Part shown: in pieces, positions 36,721-46,618 of the stretch
Layout of the letters: the number at the start of each line of letters is the position of its first letter
Position numbering within the stretch: the first letter of the stretch is position 1
Assembly (NCBI RefSeq): GCF_023554105.1
Contig: NZ_JAMJWE010000006.1
Coordinates: 62,001-126,000, forward strand
Direction: 5' to 3'
Source of the DNA: Brucella sp. 21LCYQ03
GTDB lineage: Bacteria; Pseudomonadota; Alphaproteobacteria; Rhizobiales; Rhizobiaceae
Length of the DNA: 64,000 bases
Program-made: the position numbers and the translations under genes
Notes under the pieces: model-generated
What the model was told of the DNA's origin: nothing
Database searches by the model: none
Seen by the model: the letters and a program-made list of their open reading frames with translations, nothing else

Positions 36721-39453
36721 TCAGCCCGCTTCGCGAATACGCGCTTCAGCGGTCGCTACCCTTGCAGCGGCTTCTTTCAATTCAGCCAAACGCTCGCGAT
36801 CAGCCTGCACGACTTCTTCCTTTGCGTTCGCTACGAACTTTTCATTGGAAAGCTTCTTCTCGATCTTTTCCATTTCAGCAGCGATCTTACCCGCTTCCTT
36901 GGCCATACGAGCAGCTTCGGCCTTGAGGTCAATCAGGCTACCGAGAGGCAAGCAGATTGTTGCTTCACCATGGACGAGCTGAGCGGAGCCCTTTGGTGCT
37001 TCTTCAGCAAAGGAAACCGACTCCACACGCGCCAGACGCTTAATTGCAGCATCATGACGTGCGAAGCGGTCAAGCGTTGCAGCATTGGCTTCGAGAACGA
37101 CGATAGGAGCCACCGCACCAGCAGGCACGTTCATTTCCGCACGAACAGAACGAATGCCCATGACGAGATCAACCAGCCAGTTGATATCGGTCGCAGATTC
37201 TTCGTCTTCGAACGACAACTGCGGCCACTCTGCCAGTGCCAGAACGCTGTCGCGCTTTGTGCCCTCACCTGCGGTCAGCGTCCAAAGCTCTTCGGTCATG
37301 AATGGCATGAATGGATGAAGCATCTTGTAGATCTCATCTAGACAATAAGCAGCTGTTGCCTGTGCTTCAGCCTTTGCCGCCTCATCTTCGCCCATGAAGA
37401 TCGGCTTGAGCAGTTCCAGATACCAATCGCAGAACTGGTTCCAAACAAAGCGGTAGGCTGCACCTGCCGCTTCGTTGAAGCGGTAGTTCGCAATGCCATC
37501 AGTCACTGCGCGGGTTGCCTTGGTCAGTTCTGTCAGAATCCAGCGATTGACTGCAAGCTTTGCATCATCCGGCTTGAAGTTTGGATCAAGCTTAACGCCA
37601 TTCATCTGGGCAAAGCGTGTCGCGTTCCAAAGCTTGGTTCCGAAGTTACGATAGCCAGCAATACGTGCAGGATCGAGCTTCACGTCGCGACCCTGAGCAG
37701 CCATGATGGCAAGCGTAAAGCGCAACGCATCCGCACCATACTCATCCATCAATTCGAGCGGATCGATAACGTTGCCCTTGGATTTGGACATTTTCGCGCC
37801 GTGCTTATCGCGCACGAGCGCATGGAGATAAACCGTATGGAACGGAATCTCTTCCATAAAATGCATGCCCATCATCATCATACGGGCAACCCAGAAGAAC
37901 AGGATGTCAAAGCCCGTAACGAGAACGCTGGTTGGGTAATAGGCTGCGAGTTCTGGTGTCTTGTCTGGCCAGCCGAGTGTGGAGAACGGCCAGAGACCCG
38001 ACGAGAACCACGTATCCAGAACGTCGGTATCGCGTTCCAGAGCAACCTCTTCGCCGTAATGCGCAAGAGCGGCAGCTTTTGCTTCTTCTTCGCTCTTCTC
38101 AACGAACCACTTGCCGTCAGGTCCATACCATGCCGGAATCTGATGACCCCACCAGAGCTGACGCGAAACGCACCATGGCTGAATGTTTTCCATCCAGTCA
38201 AAATAGGTCTTTTCCCAGTTCTTTGGCACGATCTGTGTGCGACCATCACGAACCACAGCCATGGCTGGCTTTGCGAGTTCGGCAGCATTCACATACCACT
38301 GATCGGTCAGATATGGCTCAATCGGCACGCCACCGCGATCACCATGCGGAACCGCATGTGTGTGATCTTCGATCTTTTCCAGATAGCCCTGCTCTTCAAG
38401 CGTTTCGATAAGGCGCTTGCGGGCGACAAAACGATCTAGTCCTTCAAACTCTTTGATGAGCGCAGTGAGCTCATGTGTGAGTTCCAGACCTTCAAGGAAA
38501 TCAACGTTGTCTTTCAGCGTGATTGCCGCTTCAGGCGTCAAAATATTGATCACACGCAGATCGTTGCGCTTACCGACTTCAAAATCATTAAAGTCGTGCG
38601 CAGGCGTGATTTTAACCGCACCCGAACCTGCTTCCGGATCAGCATAATCATCAGCTACAATCGGAATACGGCGGCCAACGAACGGCAGCACGATATTGTT
38701 GCCAATGGATGCATGATAACGCTCATCCTTCGGATTGACCGCAACGCCGGTATCACCCAGCATCGTTTCAGGACGCGTTGTAGCGACCACGATAAAGGTA
38801 TGCGGGTTTTCAGGGTCGAAAGGCACGTTTTCCAGCGGATAACGCAGATGCCAAAGATGTCCCTTGATTTCGCGGGATTCGACTTCGATGTCAGAAATCG
38901 CAGTCAGCAGCTTCGGATCCCAATTGACCAGACGCTTGTCGCGATAAATCAAACCCTGCTTGTAGAGCGAGACGAAGACTTCGAGAACCGCACGCGACAG
39001 ACCTTCATCCATCGTGAAGCGCTCACGCGACCAGTCGCACGATGCACCAAGACGACGGAGCTGATTAGAGATCAGACCACCCGATTCCGACTTCCACTGC
39101 CAGATGCGCTCAATGAATTTTTCACGGCCCATAGCGTGACGGTTTGGTTCCTGACGCTCCGCAAGCTGGCGTTCAACAACCATCTGCGTTGCGATGCCCG
39201 CGTGATCCATGCCTGGCTGCCAAAGAACATTTTTACCGCGCATACGCTCAAAACGGACCATAATGTCCTGAATCGTATTGTTGAGCGCGTGGCCCATATG
39301 CAGCGATCCGGTCACGTTCGGCGGAGGAATGACAACGGCGAATGGATCAGCGCCAGGCTTTGCACCTGCACCCGCTTTAAATGCGCCAGCCTCTTCCCAG
39401 CGTTCAGCGATTTTCGGCTCAACAGCCGCGGCGTCATAAGTCTTTTCAAGCAT
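36721..39453 (-). CDS. valS: Valyl-tRNA synthetase
   Basis: 910 residues from ATG 39453. HIGH-type motif HMGH at 52-55 in PPNVTGSLHMGH; KMSKS at 554-558. Large CP1 editing domain between them, anticodon domain, and a C-terminal coiled-coil arm (about 850-905, KEAGKIAAEMEKIEKKLS) typical of ValRS. Frame open to 39504 but without family support. Confidence 0.97.
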   Translation of the reverse strand: MLEKTYDAAAVEPKIAERWEEAGAFKAGAGAKPGADPFAVVIPPPNVTGSLHMGHALNNTIQDIMVRFERMRGKNVLWQPGMDHAGIATQMVVERQLAERQEPNRHAMGREKFIERIWQWKSESGGLISNQLRRLGASCDWSRERFTMDEGLSRAVLEVFVSLYKQGLIYRDKRLVNWDPKLLTAISDIEVESREIKGHLWHLRYPLENVPFDPENPHTFIVVATTRPETMLGDTGVAVNPKDERYHASIGNNIVLPFVGRRIPIVADDYADPEAGSGAVKITPAHDFNDFEVGKRNDLRVINILTPEAAITLKDNVDFLEGLELTHELTALIKEFEGLDRFVARKRLIETLEEQGYLEKIEDHTHAVPHGDRGGVPIEPYLTDQWYVNAAELAKPAMAVVRDGRTQIVPKNWEKTYFDWMENIQPWCVSRQLWWGHQIPAWYGPDGKWFVEKSEEEAKAAALAHYGEEVALERDTDVLDTWFSSGLWPFSTLGWPDKTPELAAYYPTSVLVTGFDILFFWVARMMMMGMHFMEEIPFHTVYLHALVRDKHGAKMSKSKGNVIDPLELMDEYGADALRFTLAIMAAQGRDVKLDPARIAGYRNFGTKLWNATRFAQMNGVKLDPNFKPDDAKLAVNRWILTELTKATRAVTDGIANYRFNEAAGAAYRFVWNQFCDWYLELLKPIFMGEDEAAKAEAQATAAYCLDEIYKMLHPFMPFMTEELWTLTAGEGTKRDSVLALAEWPQLSFEDEESATDINWLVDLVMGIRSVRAEMNVPAGAVAPIVVLEANAATLDRFARHDAAIKRLARVESVSFAEEAPKGSAQLVHGEATICLPLGSLIDLKAEAARMAKEAGKIAAEMEKIEKKLSNEKFVANAKEEVVQADRERLAELKEAAARVATAEARIREAG

Positions 39454-39530
39454 GGAACTATCCGGTCTGAATACGGAATGAATTGATTGACGGCTGAATA
39501 GCAACTAACCGCCAACAAATCACCCTAAAA

Positions 39531-39559
39531 GTGAAAACCCGCCTGTGAGACAGACGGGT
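39531..39559 (-). terminator. Terminator of popZ
   Basis: ACCCGTCTGT/ACAGGCGGGT (minus strand; one mismatch) with short loop, followed by TTTCAC and TTTT. Confidence 0.7.
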
Positions 39560-39586
39560 CAAATGGTCCAATCTGGTATTTGTCTA

Positions 39587-40312
39587 TCAGCGTTCGCCAC
39601 GCACCACGCGTTCGATTTCTTCACGAACAAGCCGTTCGACGAGCGGCGGCAAATTGGTATCAAGCCAGTTTTGCAGCATGGGACGGAGAATCTCAGAAGC
39701 GATATCATCGAACGAACGGCGTGGTTCTAAGTGAACGGCGTGGTTCAAGTCCTGAAACGCAGCTGATACCTTACGCTCAGTACCCTCAGACAAAATATGA
39801 TCTGTGCTACTTGGTTTCAAGTTAACAGGCTCTTCCTTCGCAATAGCCGGCGCTTCCGCTGGCACGACAGCAACTTGCTCAGTCTGCGCTATATTCAACT
39901 CGCTGGCAATCTGCGTTTCAAGCGATGGAGCATTGTCTAATTCGGCGACAGGTTCCGAAACTTCGCTGAAATTATCATCATTCTGAGCATTAAGAACGAA
40001 AAAATCTTCATCGTCTTCTTCAGTTTCCTCATCTGCAACCGGCACATCAAGAGCAGGCTCAGAAACGGCTCCGCGTAACACTGGTTCTTCCTTGAAGACA
40101 ACAGACTTCAAAGCAGGCTTTTCTTCTGCTTTCGGAGCTGCATCCTGAATATGTGTAGGTGTCCGGAACTTAGCTACATCACCACGCGCTGGAAAAGCAG
40201 ACGCCGCTGGCATCGGATGACGCGACACATCGCTGTCTTCAATAATCCGGCGAATGGAGGCGAGTATCTCTTCCATTGACGGTTCGCGTGCTGCGCTCGA
40301 TGTTTGTGCCAT
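39587..40312 (-). CDS. popZ: PopZ-like polar organising protein (DUF2497)
   Basis: 241 residues from ATG 40312. Conserved N-terminal helix (EPSMEEILASIRRIIEDSD, about 9-27), a long acidic proline-containing linker (EETEEDDEDFF), and the conserved C-terminal oligomerisation helices (IASEILRPMLQNWLDTNLPPLVERLVREEIERV). PopZ forms polar condensates that anchor ParB and cell-cycle factors in alphaproteobacteria. It lies between valS and tolC, a conserved rhizobial neighbourhood. Confidence 0.9.
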   Translation of the reverse strand: MAQTSSAAREPSMEEILASIRRIIEDSDVSRHPMPAASAFPARGDVAKFRTPTHIQDAAPKAEEKPALKSVVFKEEPVLRGAVSEPALDVPVADEETEEDDEDFFVLNAQNDDNFSEVSEPVAELDNAPSLETQIASELNIAQTEQVAVVPAEAPAIAKEEPVNLKPSSTDHILSEGTERKVSAAFQDLNHAVHLEPRRSFDDIASEILRPMLQNWLDTNLPPLVERLVREEIERVVRGER

Positions 40313-40474
40313 AGCTGTCCGTCTTTCCCTTATTGCCAATTACATACTCAGGCAGAGAATCATTGGATCAAGGGTATCGGACATGCGGCACTTTGAGAAT
40401 CCCTGCACAGGCAAGTGTATTCCAAACCCACAGCTTTATCATTTTGTTAAGAATTAATACGCGACGCACGAATC

Positions 40475-40507
40475 AAACAAAAACGACGCCAAAATGGCGC
40501 CGTTTTG
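40475..40507 (-). terminator. Terminator of tolC
   Basis: AAAACGGCGCCA paired with TGGCGTCGTTTT (one mismatch) on the minus strand, followed by TGTTTG; 20 bases after the tolC stop. Confidence 0.8.
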
Positions 40508-40526
40508 AAAGCTCTAAGTCGGTCAA

Positions 40527-41897
40527 TTAGCGACCATCAGGTGTACGCAGACCAAACCACTTGTCCTTGACAGCATTGTAATGCTCTTCAGGCTTATACT
40601 GAGCGACCTGCAACTGCATGTCCTGTGCAGTCATACGGCCGCTTGCAGCAAGAAGTGCGTAGCTTGCAACGATTGAATCAGCTTCGGCCTGAACAAGCGC
40701 AATCTGAATATCAACCAGACTGTTCTGCGCATTCAAAACATCAAGCGTTGTACGCTGACCAACTTTACGTTCTTCAATAACACCATCCAGCGCCAGCTGC
40801 GATGCGGAGATACCATCACGGTTTGCTTTAACCGAAGCACGAGCGGATTCGAGCTGCGACCATGCTGAACCGATTGCCTGACGCACCTGATCCTGAATGA
40901 CATCAACTTCAATGCGTGCCTGTCCAAGCTGTTCCTTAGCCTGACGGACCTGAGCTGATGAGCGGCCACCTGTATAAATTGGAATGCTTACGCCAAGACC
41001 GACAGAGGCCGAATTACCATCACCAGCATTCGTGCCGGCATATGTGTCGAGGTGGCTCGCGCTTGCGGTCAAGCCAACAGTCGGCAGCAAAGCACCTTCC
41101 TTGGCCTTGACGTTATAACCCTGCGCGTTGACTGCATATTGTGTAGCCAAAATGCCCGGATGAATATTCAGCGCGTTCGCATAAGCCGCATCTGGGCTTT
41201 TTGGCAAGTTTTTAGCGGCAGGTGCAACAGCAAGTCTATCTGGCTGCGTGCCAACAACCTGAACGAAGGAAGCTTCTGCTGACTTCACATCAGCACGCGC
41301 AGAATTGAGTGCTGCGATTGCTGTCGAACGCTGTGCTTCCGACTGTGCAACGTCAGTACGTGTGCCTTCACCAACATCAAGACGTGCACGAGAAGCACGA
41401 ACCTGCTCATTCATGGCAGCAAGGTTTTTTTCACGCAGAACAGCGATCTGCCGGAACTGATAGACATTCATATAGGCTTGAACAGCCTGAAAAAGCGTAT
41501 TTTGTTCAGTATTACGCAGATTTTCACGTTGCGCAAAAACAGTCGTTTCAGCGGCTGCTACGTTGTTCTTGGTCTGAAAACCATCAAACAGCATCTGATT
41601 GAGTTCGATGCCGTATGTGCCAGTCGTGCGGTAACCTGATGTTGGAGACTTACTGCGACCAACATTATAATTACCAGTCACCTGCGGACGATAGCCAGAT
41701 TTTGCGATGGCAACATTTTCGTCTTCAATGCGCACACCTGCACGCGAAGAGTTCAAGGTCGAATTGTTCTTATAGGCTTTGATGAGCGCGCCGTTAAGCG
41801 TTTCCGACAACGCAGCCTGACCCGATAAAACGGTGCCAGACAGGAGTATTGCCGCCGCCATAAGTCCTTTGCACGCTTTGAACACCGTATACCTCAT
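40527..41897 (-). CDS. tolC: TolC family outer membrane efflux channel (BepC-like)
   Basis: 456 residues. Signal peptide ends GQAALS; two outer-membrane efflux protein repeats of coiled-coil plus barrel (NQMLFDGFQTKNNV in the first; VSIPIYTGGRSSAQVRQAKEQ in the second). Length and placement match BepC of Brucella, the TolC channel for RND pumps and type I secretion. Follows pcm on the same strand; the 138-base gap may hold its own promoter. Confidence 0.95.
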   Translation of the reverse strand: MRYTVFKACKGLMAAAILLSGTVLSGQAALSETLNGALIKAYKNNSTLNSSRAGVRIEDENVAIAKSGYRPQVTGNYNVGRSKSPTSGYRTTGTYGIELNQMLFDGFQTKNNVAAAETTVFAQRENLRNTEQNTLFQAVQAYMNVYQFRQIAVLREKNLAAMNEQVRASRARLDVGEGTRTDVAQSEAQRSTAIAALNSARADVKSAEASFVQVVGTQPDRLAVAPAAKNLPKSPDAAYANALNIHPGILATQYAVNAQGYNVKAKEGALLPTVGLTASASHLDTYAGTNAGDGNSASVGLGVSIPIYTGGRSSAQVRQAKEQLGQARIEVDVIQDQVRQAIGSAWSQLESARASVKANRDGISASQLALDGVIEERKVGQRTTLDVLNAQNSLVDIQIALVQAEADSIVASYALLAASGRMTAQDMQLQVAQYKPEEHYNAVKDKWFGLRTPDGR

Positions 41898-42035
41898 GTA
41901 AGAACAAAAGAATCTTTAATCGAACCAATCAGTTCGGAAGGACTTAATAACCTGTAAATTTCGTTATTTCCATCTTTCCGCAGCCACTATCACAAACAAT
42001 TTTAGTAGGGTTGCAGAATTGCCCCACGCACAAAA

Positions 42036-42710
42036 TCAGAATTCAAACCGCTCAATACGCTCAAAGCCAGGAAGAGGACGAACTGCCGTATTGAAAACGC
42101 TGCGACCCGAAGCCGTACCATTTTCCTTTACGTAAAGTCGCGCAACTCCAGCATTTCCACGCCCTTCAACGACAACCAGACGGCCACCTTCTTTGAGCTG
42201 ATTGAAAAGTACTTCGGGCACAAAATCAACTGCGCCTTCGATGAAAATCACATCGTAAGGTGCTTCAGAGGCATAACCTGCATTCAAATTGCCTGATACG
42301 ATCACAACATTGTCATGGCCAAGCTCCTGCAAACGAGCAGTCGCAACAGCCGCCAATGCGGAATCACTCTCAAGACCAATGACTGATCCTGCAAGCTCCG
42401 AAAAAATTGCAGACGAATAACCAGTAGCGCAACCAATATCGAGAACGACATCGCTCTTCTTCACCTTTGCAAGCTGCACGAGCTTTGCAAAAGGCGATGG
42501 CTCCATGATGTAGCGCGGCGCTGTGCCTTCGCTCTCAAGCAACTGATCTTCATCAATATAAGCAAGAACCTGACGGTTTGCCGGAACAAAAGCTTCGCGC
42601 GGGACTGCCAGAAAAGCGTCAATAACGCTCAAGTCTGTTACATCCGTCGTACGGATCTGATTGTCGACCATCTTTGTGCGAAGATCTTGATAATCGGCTG
42701 ACATAGCCAT
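42036..42710 (-). CDS. pcm: Protein-L-isoaspartate O-methyltransferase-like
   Basis: 224 residues. VDNQIRTTDVTD and VPREAFVP at the N-terminus and the SAM site VLDIGCATGYSSAIFSELAG identify the PCMT family; isoaspartate repair in damaged proteins is the family role. The pcm-tolC order is conserved in alphaproteobacteria, and this branch may methylate other targets. ATG 42704 is an equally good start. Confidence 0.85.
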   Translation of the reverse strand: MAMSADYQDLRTKMVDNQIRTTDVTDLSVIDAFLAVPREAFVPANRQVLAYIDEDQLLESEGTAPRYIMEPSPFAKLVQLAKVKKSDVVLDIGCATGYSSAIFSELAGSVIGLESDSALAAVATARLQELGHDNVVIVSGNLNAGYASEAPYDVIFIEGAVDFVPEVLFNQLKEGGRLVVVEGRGNAGVARLYVKENGTASGRSVFNTAVRPLPGFERIERFEF

Positions 42711-43046
42711 GCCCTACATCCTTCTATATCGCGCCTACGCGATTATTATGCTTTCGGCATCCTAGAAAACAAGAACCATGACTATACGACAAAGCCGTGA
42801 CAATCGCGGTTCACTGCCATTTCAGGCACCATAAACGAGATTTGCCGCTGATGTGGCAAAAATCGACCTTACAGTCAATCAGACACAGGAATTGCAAGCC
42901 CAACTGCAACACTTGGTCGCCTCTGCATACGAGCACCATATTATGTAAACACAAAAAATGCCGGACGCATTCGCATCCGGCAACTAAGCTCTCAAAAAAT
43001 ATCTTGCAAGGCAACAGCCATCACAAGACCGCGCGGCCTATTCACA
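42711..43046. other. Intergenic region between pcm and the CopZ-like gene
   Basis: 336 bases. Holds a palindrome ATCGCG/CGCGAT at 42727-42742 close to the pcm start and a minus-strand terminator at 42953-42981. No ORF supported. Confidence 0.5.
42953..42981 (-). terminator. Terminator of the CopZ-like gene
   Basis: GCCGGATGCG/GCGTCCGGC stem (interior mismatch) with loop AAT, followed on the minus strand by ATTTTTTG. Confidence 0.75.
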
Positions 43047-43247
43047 TTATTGCGCGACAGATGCAGGATAGCCCGCCGCCGCCAAAACATTGAGTGCATC
43101 GGCCTGCGACGCGGAGCTATCAAACTTGACCTCTTTTTTATCGAGATCAATATCTACAGCGGCGCTAGCATCAATCTTGTGCAGTGCATTCGTAACACTC
43201 TGAGCGCAACCGCCGCATTTCATCTTCGGAACTGAAAAAGTAACCAT
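43047..43247 (-). CDS. Heavy-metal-associated (CopZ-like) chaperone
   Basis: 66 residues, a single HMA domain with the metal motif MKCGGC (CxxC, Cys11 and Cys14) and the ferredoxin-like pattern ending LAAAGYPA. Binds Cu(I) or similar and hands it to a P-type ATPase; no such ATPase is in the window. Terminated by its own hairpin. Confidence 0.9.
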   Translation of the reverse strand: MVTFSVPKMKCGGCAQSVTNALHKIDASAAVDIDLDKKEVKFDSSASQADALNVLAAAGYPASVAQ

Positions 43248-43321
43248 TCAAACAACTCCTTATCTACACTCTGCCAAGACCTTACAGCTTCCCATCGTGG
43301 TAAGGTCAAGCAGGATTTGAA

Positions 43322-43930
43322 TTACGGAGCATCGCAGCTTTCAGGCACGCTTTTTTCGATGTCCAAAGGCGATTTTGTCAAAGATCCCGTCATAATCTCT
43401 ATTGGCTTATAGGGCGGCACTTCCTGCATAGCCGGGTTAGTGAGTCTCAGCGTGTAACAGCCAGTATAGACCTGCGTTTTGCCATCATTATCTTCTGATT
43501 CAATAGCAATCGGCAAACTCCAGTAAATCTGCCCTGCCCCCGGATCGGGTTCAGTCTTGCGAACAGCCACTTTCACACTCTTGGTGCCGTCATAGCCTTT
43601 GGCAAAGGTCTTGAAATCAGGCTCGCGCCCCTCTTCCGAGTAATAACCATAAGCGCGGGCATATTCCTTGCGGTTAATGGCGTTGTAATAGGATTCAATC
43701 AGCGCCTGCGGTGTTGACCGGTCATCGCGATAATCGGGAACAATCACACCGTCAGCAGCATCCTGTGTCTGCTCTGTGGGTTTTGTTTCCTCTACGGGCT
43801 TTGTCTCTTCTTGTGTTGTCGGTGCCTTCTTCGGAGCGTCTTGCGCACCGGCGGCAGAAATAAAAAACATTGTACTGAATAGACCAGCGACACCGGCAAG
43901 CATCAAAGGCTTCATGCGCTCAATCGACAT
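43322..43930 (-). CDS. Secreted protein with NTF2-like domain, unknown
   Basis: 202 residues from ATG 43930 (AGGAG seven bases upstream). Signal peptide ends ISAAGAQ. A Thr/Glu/Lys/Pro-rich spacer with an EETKPVEETKPTEQ repeat leads to a domain starting TPQALIESYYNAINRKEYARAYGYYSEEG, typical of NTF2-like/YybH-type folds. Two cysteines at the C-terminus may pair. Periplasmic, function unknown. Confidence 0.75.
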   Translation of the reverse strand: MSIERMKPLMLAGVAGLFSTMFFISAAGAQDAPKKAPTTQEETKPVEETKPTEQTQDAADGVIVPDYRDDRSTPQALIESYYNAINRKEYARAYGYYSEEGREPDFKTFAKGYDGTKSVKVAVRKTEPDPGAGQIYWSLPIAIESEDNDGKTQVYTGCYTLRLTNPAMQEVPPYKPIEIMTGSLTKSPLDIEKSVPESCDAP

Positions 43931-44140
43931 TCGCATCTCCTCTTCCAGCAAATCTCTTTTTGCAAAACCTAGAAATCTGCACAGCACCTTTGGATGCGCT
44001 CTCGATTTGGTGTCTTGCAGTAATGATGTTACAACACTAACTATAGTAAAAACGTGGCAATCCCGCAGAAAAAGCGATTGCTTTGAGCAGACTGAATGAT
44101 TCTTCAGTCTCTGACCAGCAGAACACCGGAAGAGATGAAA

Positions 44141-44521
44141 ATGGGCCGTTTCTCAGTCTTGACGCTTACCGATGCAGCCGCAACGCGGGTGAGTGAAATC
44201 ATGGCATCCAGAGAAGGTGCGCTCGGCATTCGCGTTGGCGTAAAAAAAGGCGGTTGCGCGGGTATGGAATATACTATCGATCTCGCCACAGAGCCAAAGG
44301 TTGGCGACGATTGCGTCGAAAAAGACGGTGCGAAAGTCTATATCGCGCCGGAAGCCGTTCTGTTTCTGCTTGGCACACAAATGGACTTTGAAGTCACAAC
44401 GCTACGCACCGGTTTTGTTTTCAACAATCCCAATCAGACGTCTGCATGTGGCTGCGGTGAATCGGTTGAACTGACTCCTGCTTCACCAGAAAGCCTTCGC
44501 CAGATGCAGGGTGCCGCTTAA
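44141..44521 (+). CDS. A-type iron-sulfur carrier (IscA/SufA-like)
   Basis: 126 residues from ATG 44141 (GGAAGAG upstream; ATG 44135 also possible). Conserved cysteines: one in KKGGCAGMEY and two in the CGC of SACGCGESV, the three ligands of A-type carriers. Delivers [Fe-S] clusters to apoproteins. Not next to suf genes here. Followed after 17 bases by the TfoX-like gene. Confidence 0.93.
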   Translation: MGRFSVLTLTDAAATRVSEIMASREGALGIRVGVKKGGCAGMEYTIDLATEPKVGDDCVEKDGAKVYIAPEAVLFLLGTQMDFEVTTLRTGFVFNNPNQTSACGCGESVELTPASPESLRQMQGAA

Positions 44522-44538
44522 CCAATTGGCCTTCAGCA

Positions 44539-44868
44539 ATGGATGAAGAGACTCTACGAGAATTATTTGCGGGCTTAGGTGCGATCAGCATTCGCCGCAT
44601 GTTCGGCGGCAAAGGTATTTATCACCAAGGGCTGATCATAGCGCTCGTCGTTGGAGATGAGTTGCTTTTGAAAGCTGATGCGCAAAGCGCGCCCGCTTTC
44701 ATTGATGCCGGGTCGCGACAATGGGCCTATGACAGCAAAAAGAGCGGAAAGCCGGTTGCCATGCCTTATTGGAGTGTGCCGGATGACGCTTTTGATGATC
44801 CTGAGATCATGACAGATTGGGCAAAACTTGCATTTTCGGCCAGTGTTCGCTCAACATCTCAAAAGTAA
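44539..44868 (+). CDS. TfoX N-terminal domain protein
   Basis: 109 residues: LFAGLGAISIRRMFGGKGIYHQGLIIALVVGDELLLKAD, then YWSVPDDAFDDPEIMTDWAKLAF. This is the stand-alone TfoX_N domain; family relatives regulate competence in gammaproteobacteria, but the role in rhizobia is unknown. Cotranscribed with the A-type carrier gene. Confidence 0.9.
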   Translation: MDEETLRELFAGLGAISIRRMFGGKGIYHQGLIIALVVGDELLLKADAQSAPAFIDAGSRQWAYDSKKSGKPVAMPYWSVPDDAFDDPEIMTDWAKLAFSASVRSTSQK

Positions 44869-44903
44869 AAAGCCGATCTGGATAATCAGATCGGCTTTTT
44901 TGT
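44867..44903. terminator. Bidirectional terminator
   Basis: AAAAGCCGATCTG/CAGATCGGCTTTT with loop GATAAT and six Ts; between the TfoX gene and the converging DEAD helicase. Confidence 0.9.
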
Positions 44904-44905
44904 TG

Positions 44906-46492
44906 TTATGCCAGAACCCCTGTTGGGATCAGCATGAATGCTGGAATTTCGCTACCAAAGCCAACTGGTGCCGGACCATCATCATCATCGCGATCACGGC
45001 GACGCTTGTGATGATCGTGCTGTGGCTTATTACGGCGCTCATCATTTGATGTGCGGATCGGGTCACGACGCTCTTTAATTTCGTGAATTATTGGCTGCGG
45101 TTCATCGGCCTGAACGATCACAGGTACCTCGACCTTCTGTTTATCTTTCGATTTACCCTTGGCATCTTTGCCTTTGCCTCGGGCATTTCTACCCTTGCGC
45201 GACGTATCGTCAGATTCGTCAGCTGCTGGCAAGGTTGAAAGATCGCCGTCATGCCATTCGATTTTTTCATTAATCAAAGATTCGACTGCCGAAAGATATT
45301 TTGCGTCGCCGGTCGTCACCAAAGTAAACGCCTGACCCGAACGGCCTGCACGACCAGTACGCCCAATGCGATGCACATAATCTTCCGCATGAATCGGAAT
45401 GTCGTAATTGAAGACATGGCTCACGTCAGGGATATCAAGACCGCGTGCCGCAACGTCAGACGCTACGAGAAGGCGCAGCTTGCCTTCCTTAAAGTTCGCC
45501 AACATGGTCATGCGCGCGCGCTGATCCATGTCGCCGTGCAAAGCACCGGCATCAAACTCGTGACGGACCAGTGAGCGGAACAGCTCCGATACGTCTTTCT
45601 TACGATTGCAGAAAATAATCGCATTCTTAATCGCGTCGCCTTCAGAACGGATCAAATCACGCAAAGCTGCGCGCTTGTCCCAATCCTTACGGCCTGATTT
45701 AACCAGACGCTGTGTGACGGTCTTTGCTGTCGAAGAAGCCTTAGCTACTTCAATCCGCGTTGGCGAATGCAAAAACTGTTCAGTCAGCTTGGTAACTTCC
45801 GGCGGCATGGTTGCCGAGAAAAACAATGTCTGACGGGTAAACGGGATCAGCTTGCAGATACGCTCAATATCGGGAATGAAGCCCATGTCGAGCATGCGGT
45901 CAGCTTCATCGATAACCAGAATTTCCACGCCGGTTAGCAGCAACTTTCCACGTTCAAAATGATCAAGAAGACGGCCCGGCGTCGCGATCAGCACATCTGC
46001 ACCACGCTCCAGCTTCCGTTCCTGCTCATCAAACGAGACGCCACCGATAAGTAGCGCAACGTTGAGACGCTGATTAACGCCATATTTTACGAAATTTTCT
46101 TCGACCTGTGCGGCGAGTTCGCGCGTTGGCTCAAGAATGAGTGTGCGCGGCATACGTGCACGTGCACGACCTTTTTCCAAAAGATGCAGCATAGGCAGAA
46201 CGAAGGATGCAGTCTTACCCGTGCCGGTCTGAGCGATACCGAGCACATCCTTGCGCTCAAGCGCAGGAGGAATAGCTCCCGCCTGAATAGGCGTAGGTGC
46301 TGTATATCCCGCAGCTTCAACGGCGGCGAGCACTTTCGGGGAAAGACCGAGTTCGGCAAATGTTGTCAATGGAGGCGCAGCTCTCTGTTTGGAAATGAAT
46401 TCCACCCATCCTGTCATTGCCGCCACGTCATCAGGCGCAGGAACCAAGGCAGAAAAGGCGTCTGCAACGCAAAAAGCGTTTTCTTGCAGCAT
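44906..46492 (-). CDS. DEAD-box RNA helicase
   Basis: 528 residues with all helicase motifs: Q motif (TAPTPIQ, about 64-70), Walker A AQTGTGKT (87-94), PTRELA, TPGR, DEAD in VIDEADRMLDMGF, SAT, and HRIGRTGRAGR. The C-terminal tail is long, Lys/Arg/Asp-rich and low-complexity, as in RhlE-type helicases that remodel rRNA or mRNA. The first 25 residues are doubtful; ATG 46417 (MTGWVEF) may be the real start. Confidence 0.93.
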   Translation of the reverse strand: MLQENAFCVADAFSALVPAPDDVAAMTGWVEFISKQRAAPPLTTFAELGLSPKVLAAVEAAGYTAPTPIQAGAIPPALERKDVLGIAQTGTGKTASFVLPMLHLLEKGRARARMPRTLILEPTRELAAQVEENFVKYGVNQRLNVALLIGGVSFDEQERKLERGADVLIATPGRLLDHFERGKLLLTGVEILVIDEADRMLDMGFIPDIERICKLIPFTRQTLFFSATMPPEVTKLTEQFLHSPTRIEVAKASSTAKTVTQRLVKSGRKDWDKRAALRDLIRSEGDAIKNAIIFCNRKKDVSELFRSLVRHEFDAGALHGDMDQRARMTMLANFKEGKLRLLVASDVAARGLDIPDVSHVFNYDIPIHAEDYVHRIGRTGRAGRSGQAFTLVTTGDAKYLSAVESLINEKIEWHDGDLSTLPAADESDDTSRKGRNARGKGKDAKGKSKDKQKVEVPVIVQADEPQPIIHEIKERRDPIRTSNDERRNKPQHDHHKRRRDRDDDDGPAPVGFGSEIPAFMLIPTGVLA

Positions 46493-46618
46493 CGCCTACG
46501 TCTACAACGAACAAAAGTCAACTAAAATACGGTTGCCAGATATAAAAACGCCTATTTATTTGTATTTTATTATCTTTCACATCTGTCTTACGTGAGTATT
46601 TACTAAAAGCAAAGCCAA

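Noticed and set aside
38473-39486. 337-codon open frame opposite valS
   Set aside because: Shadow of valyl-tRNA synthetase, biased by codon use.
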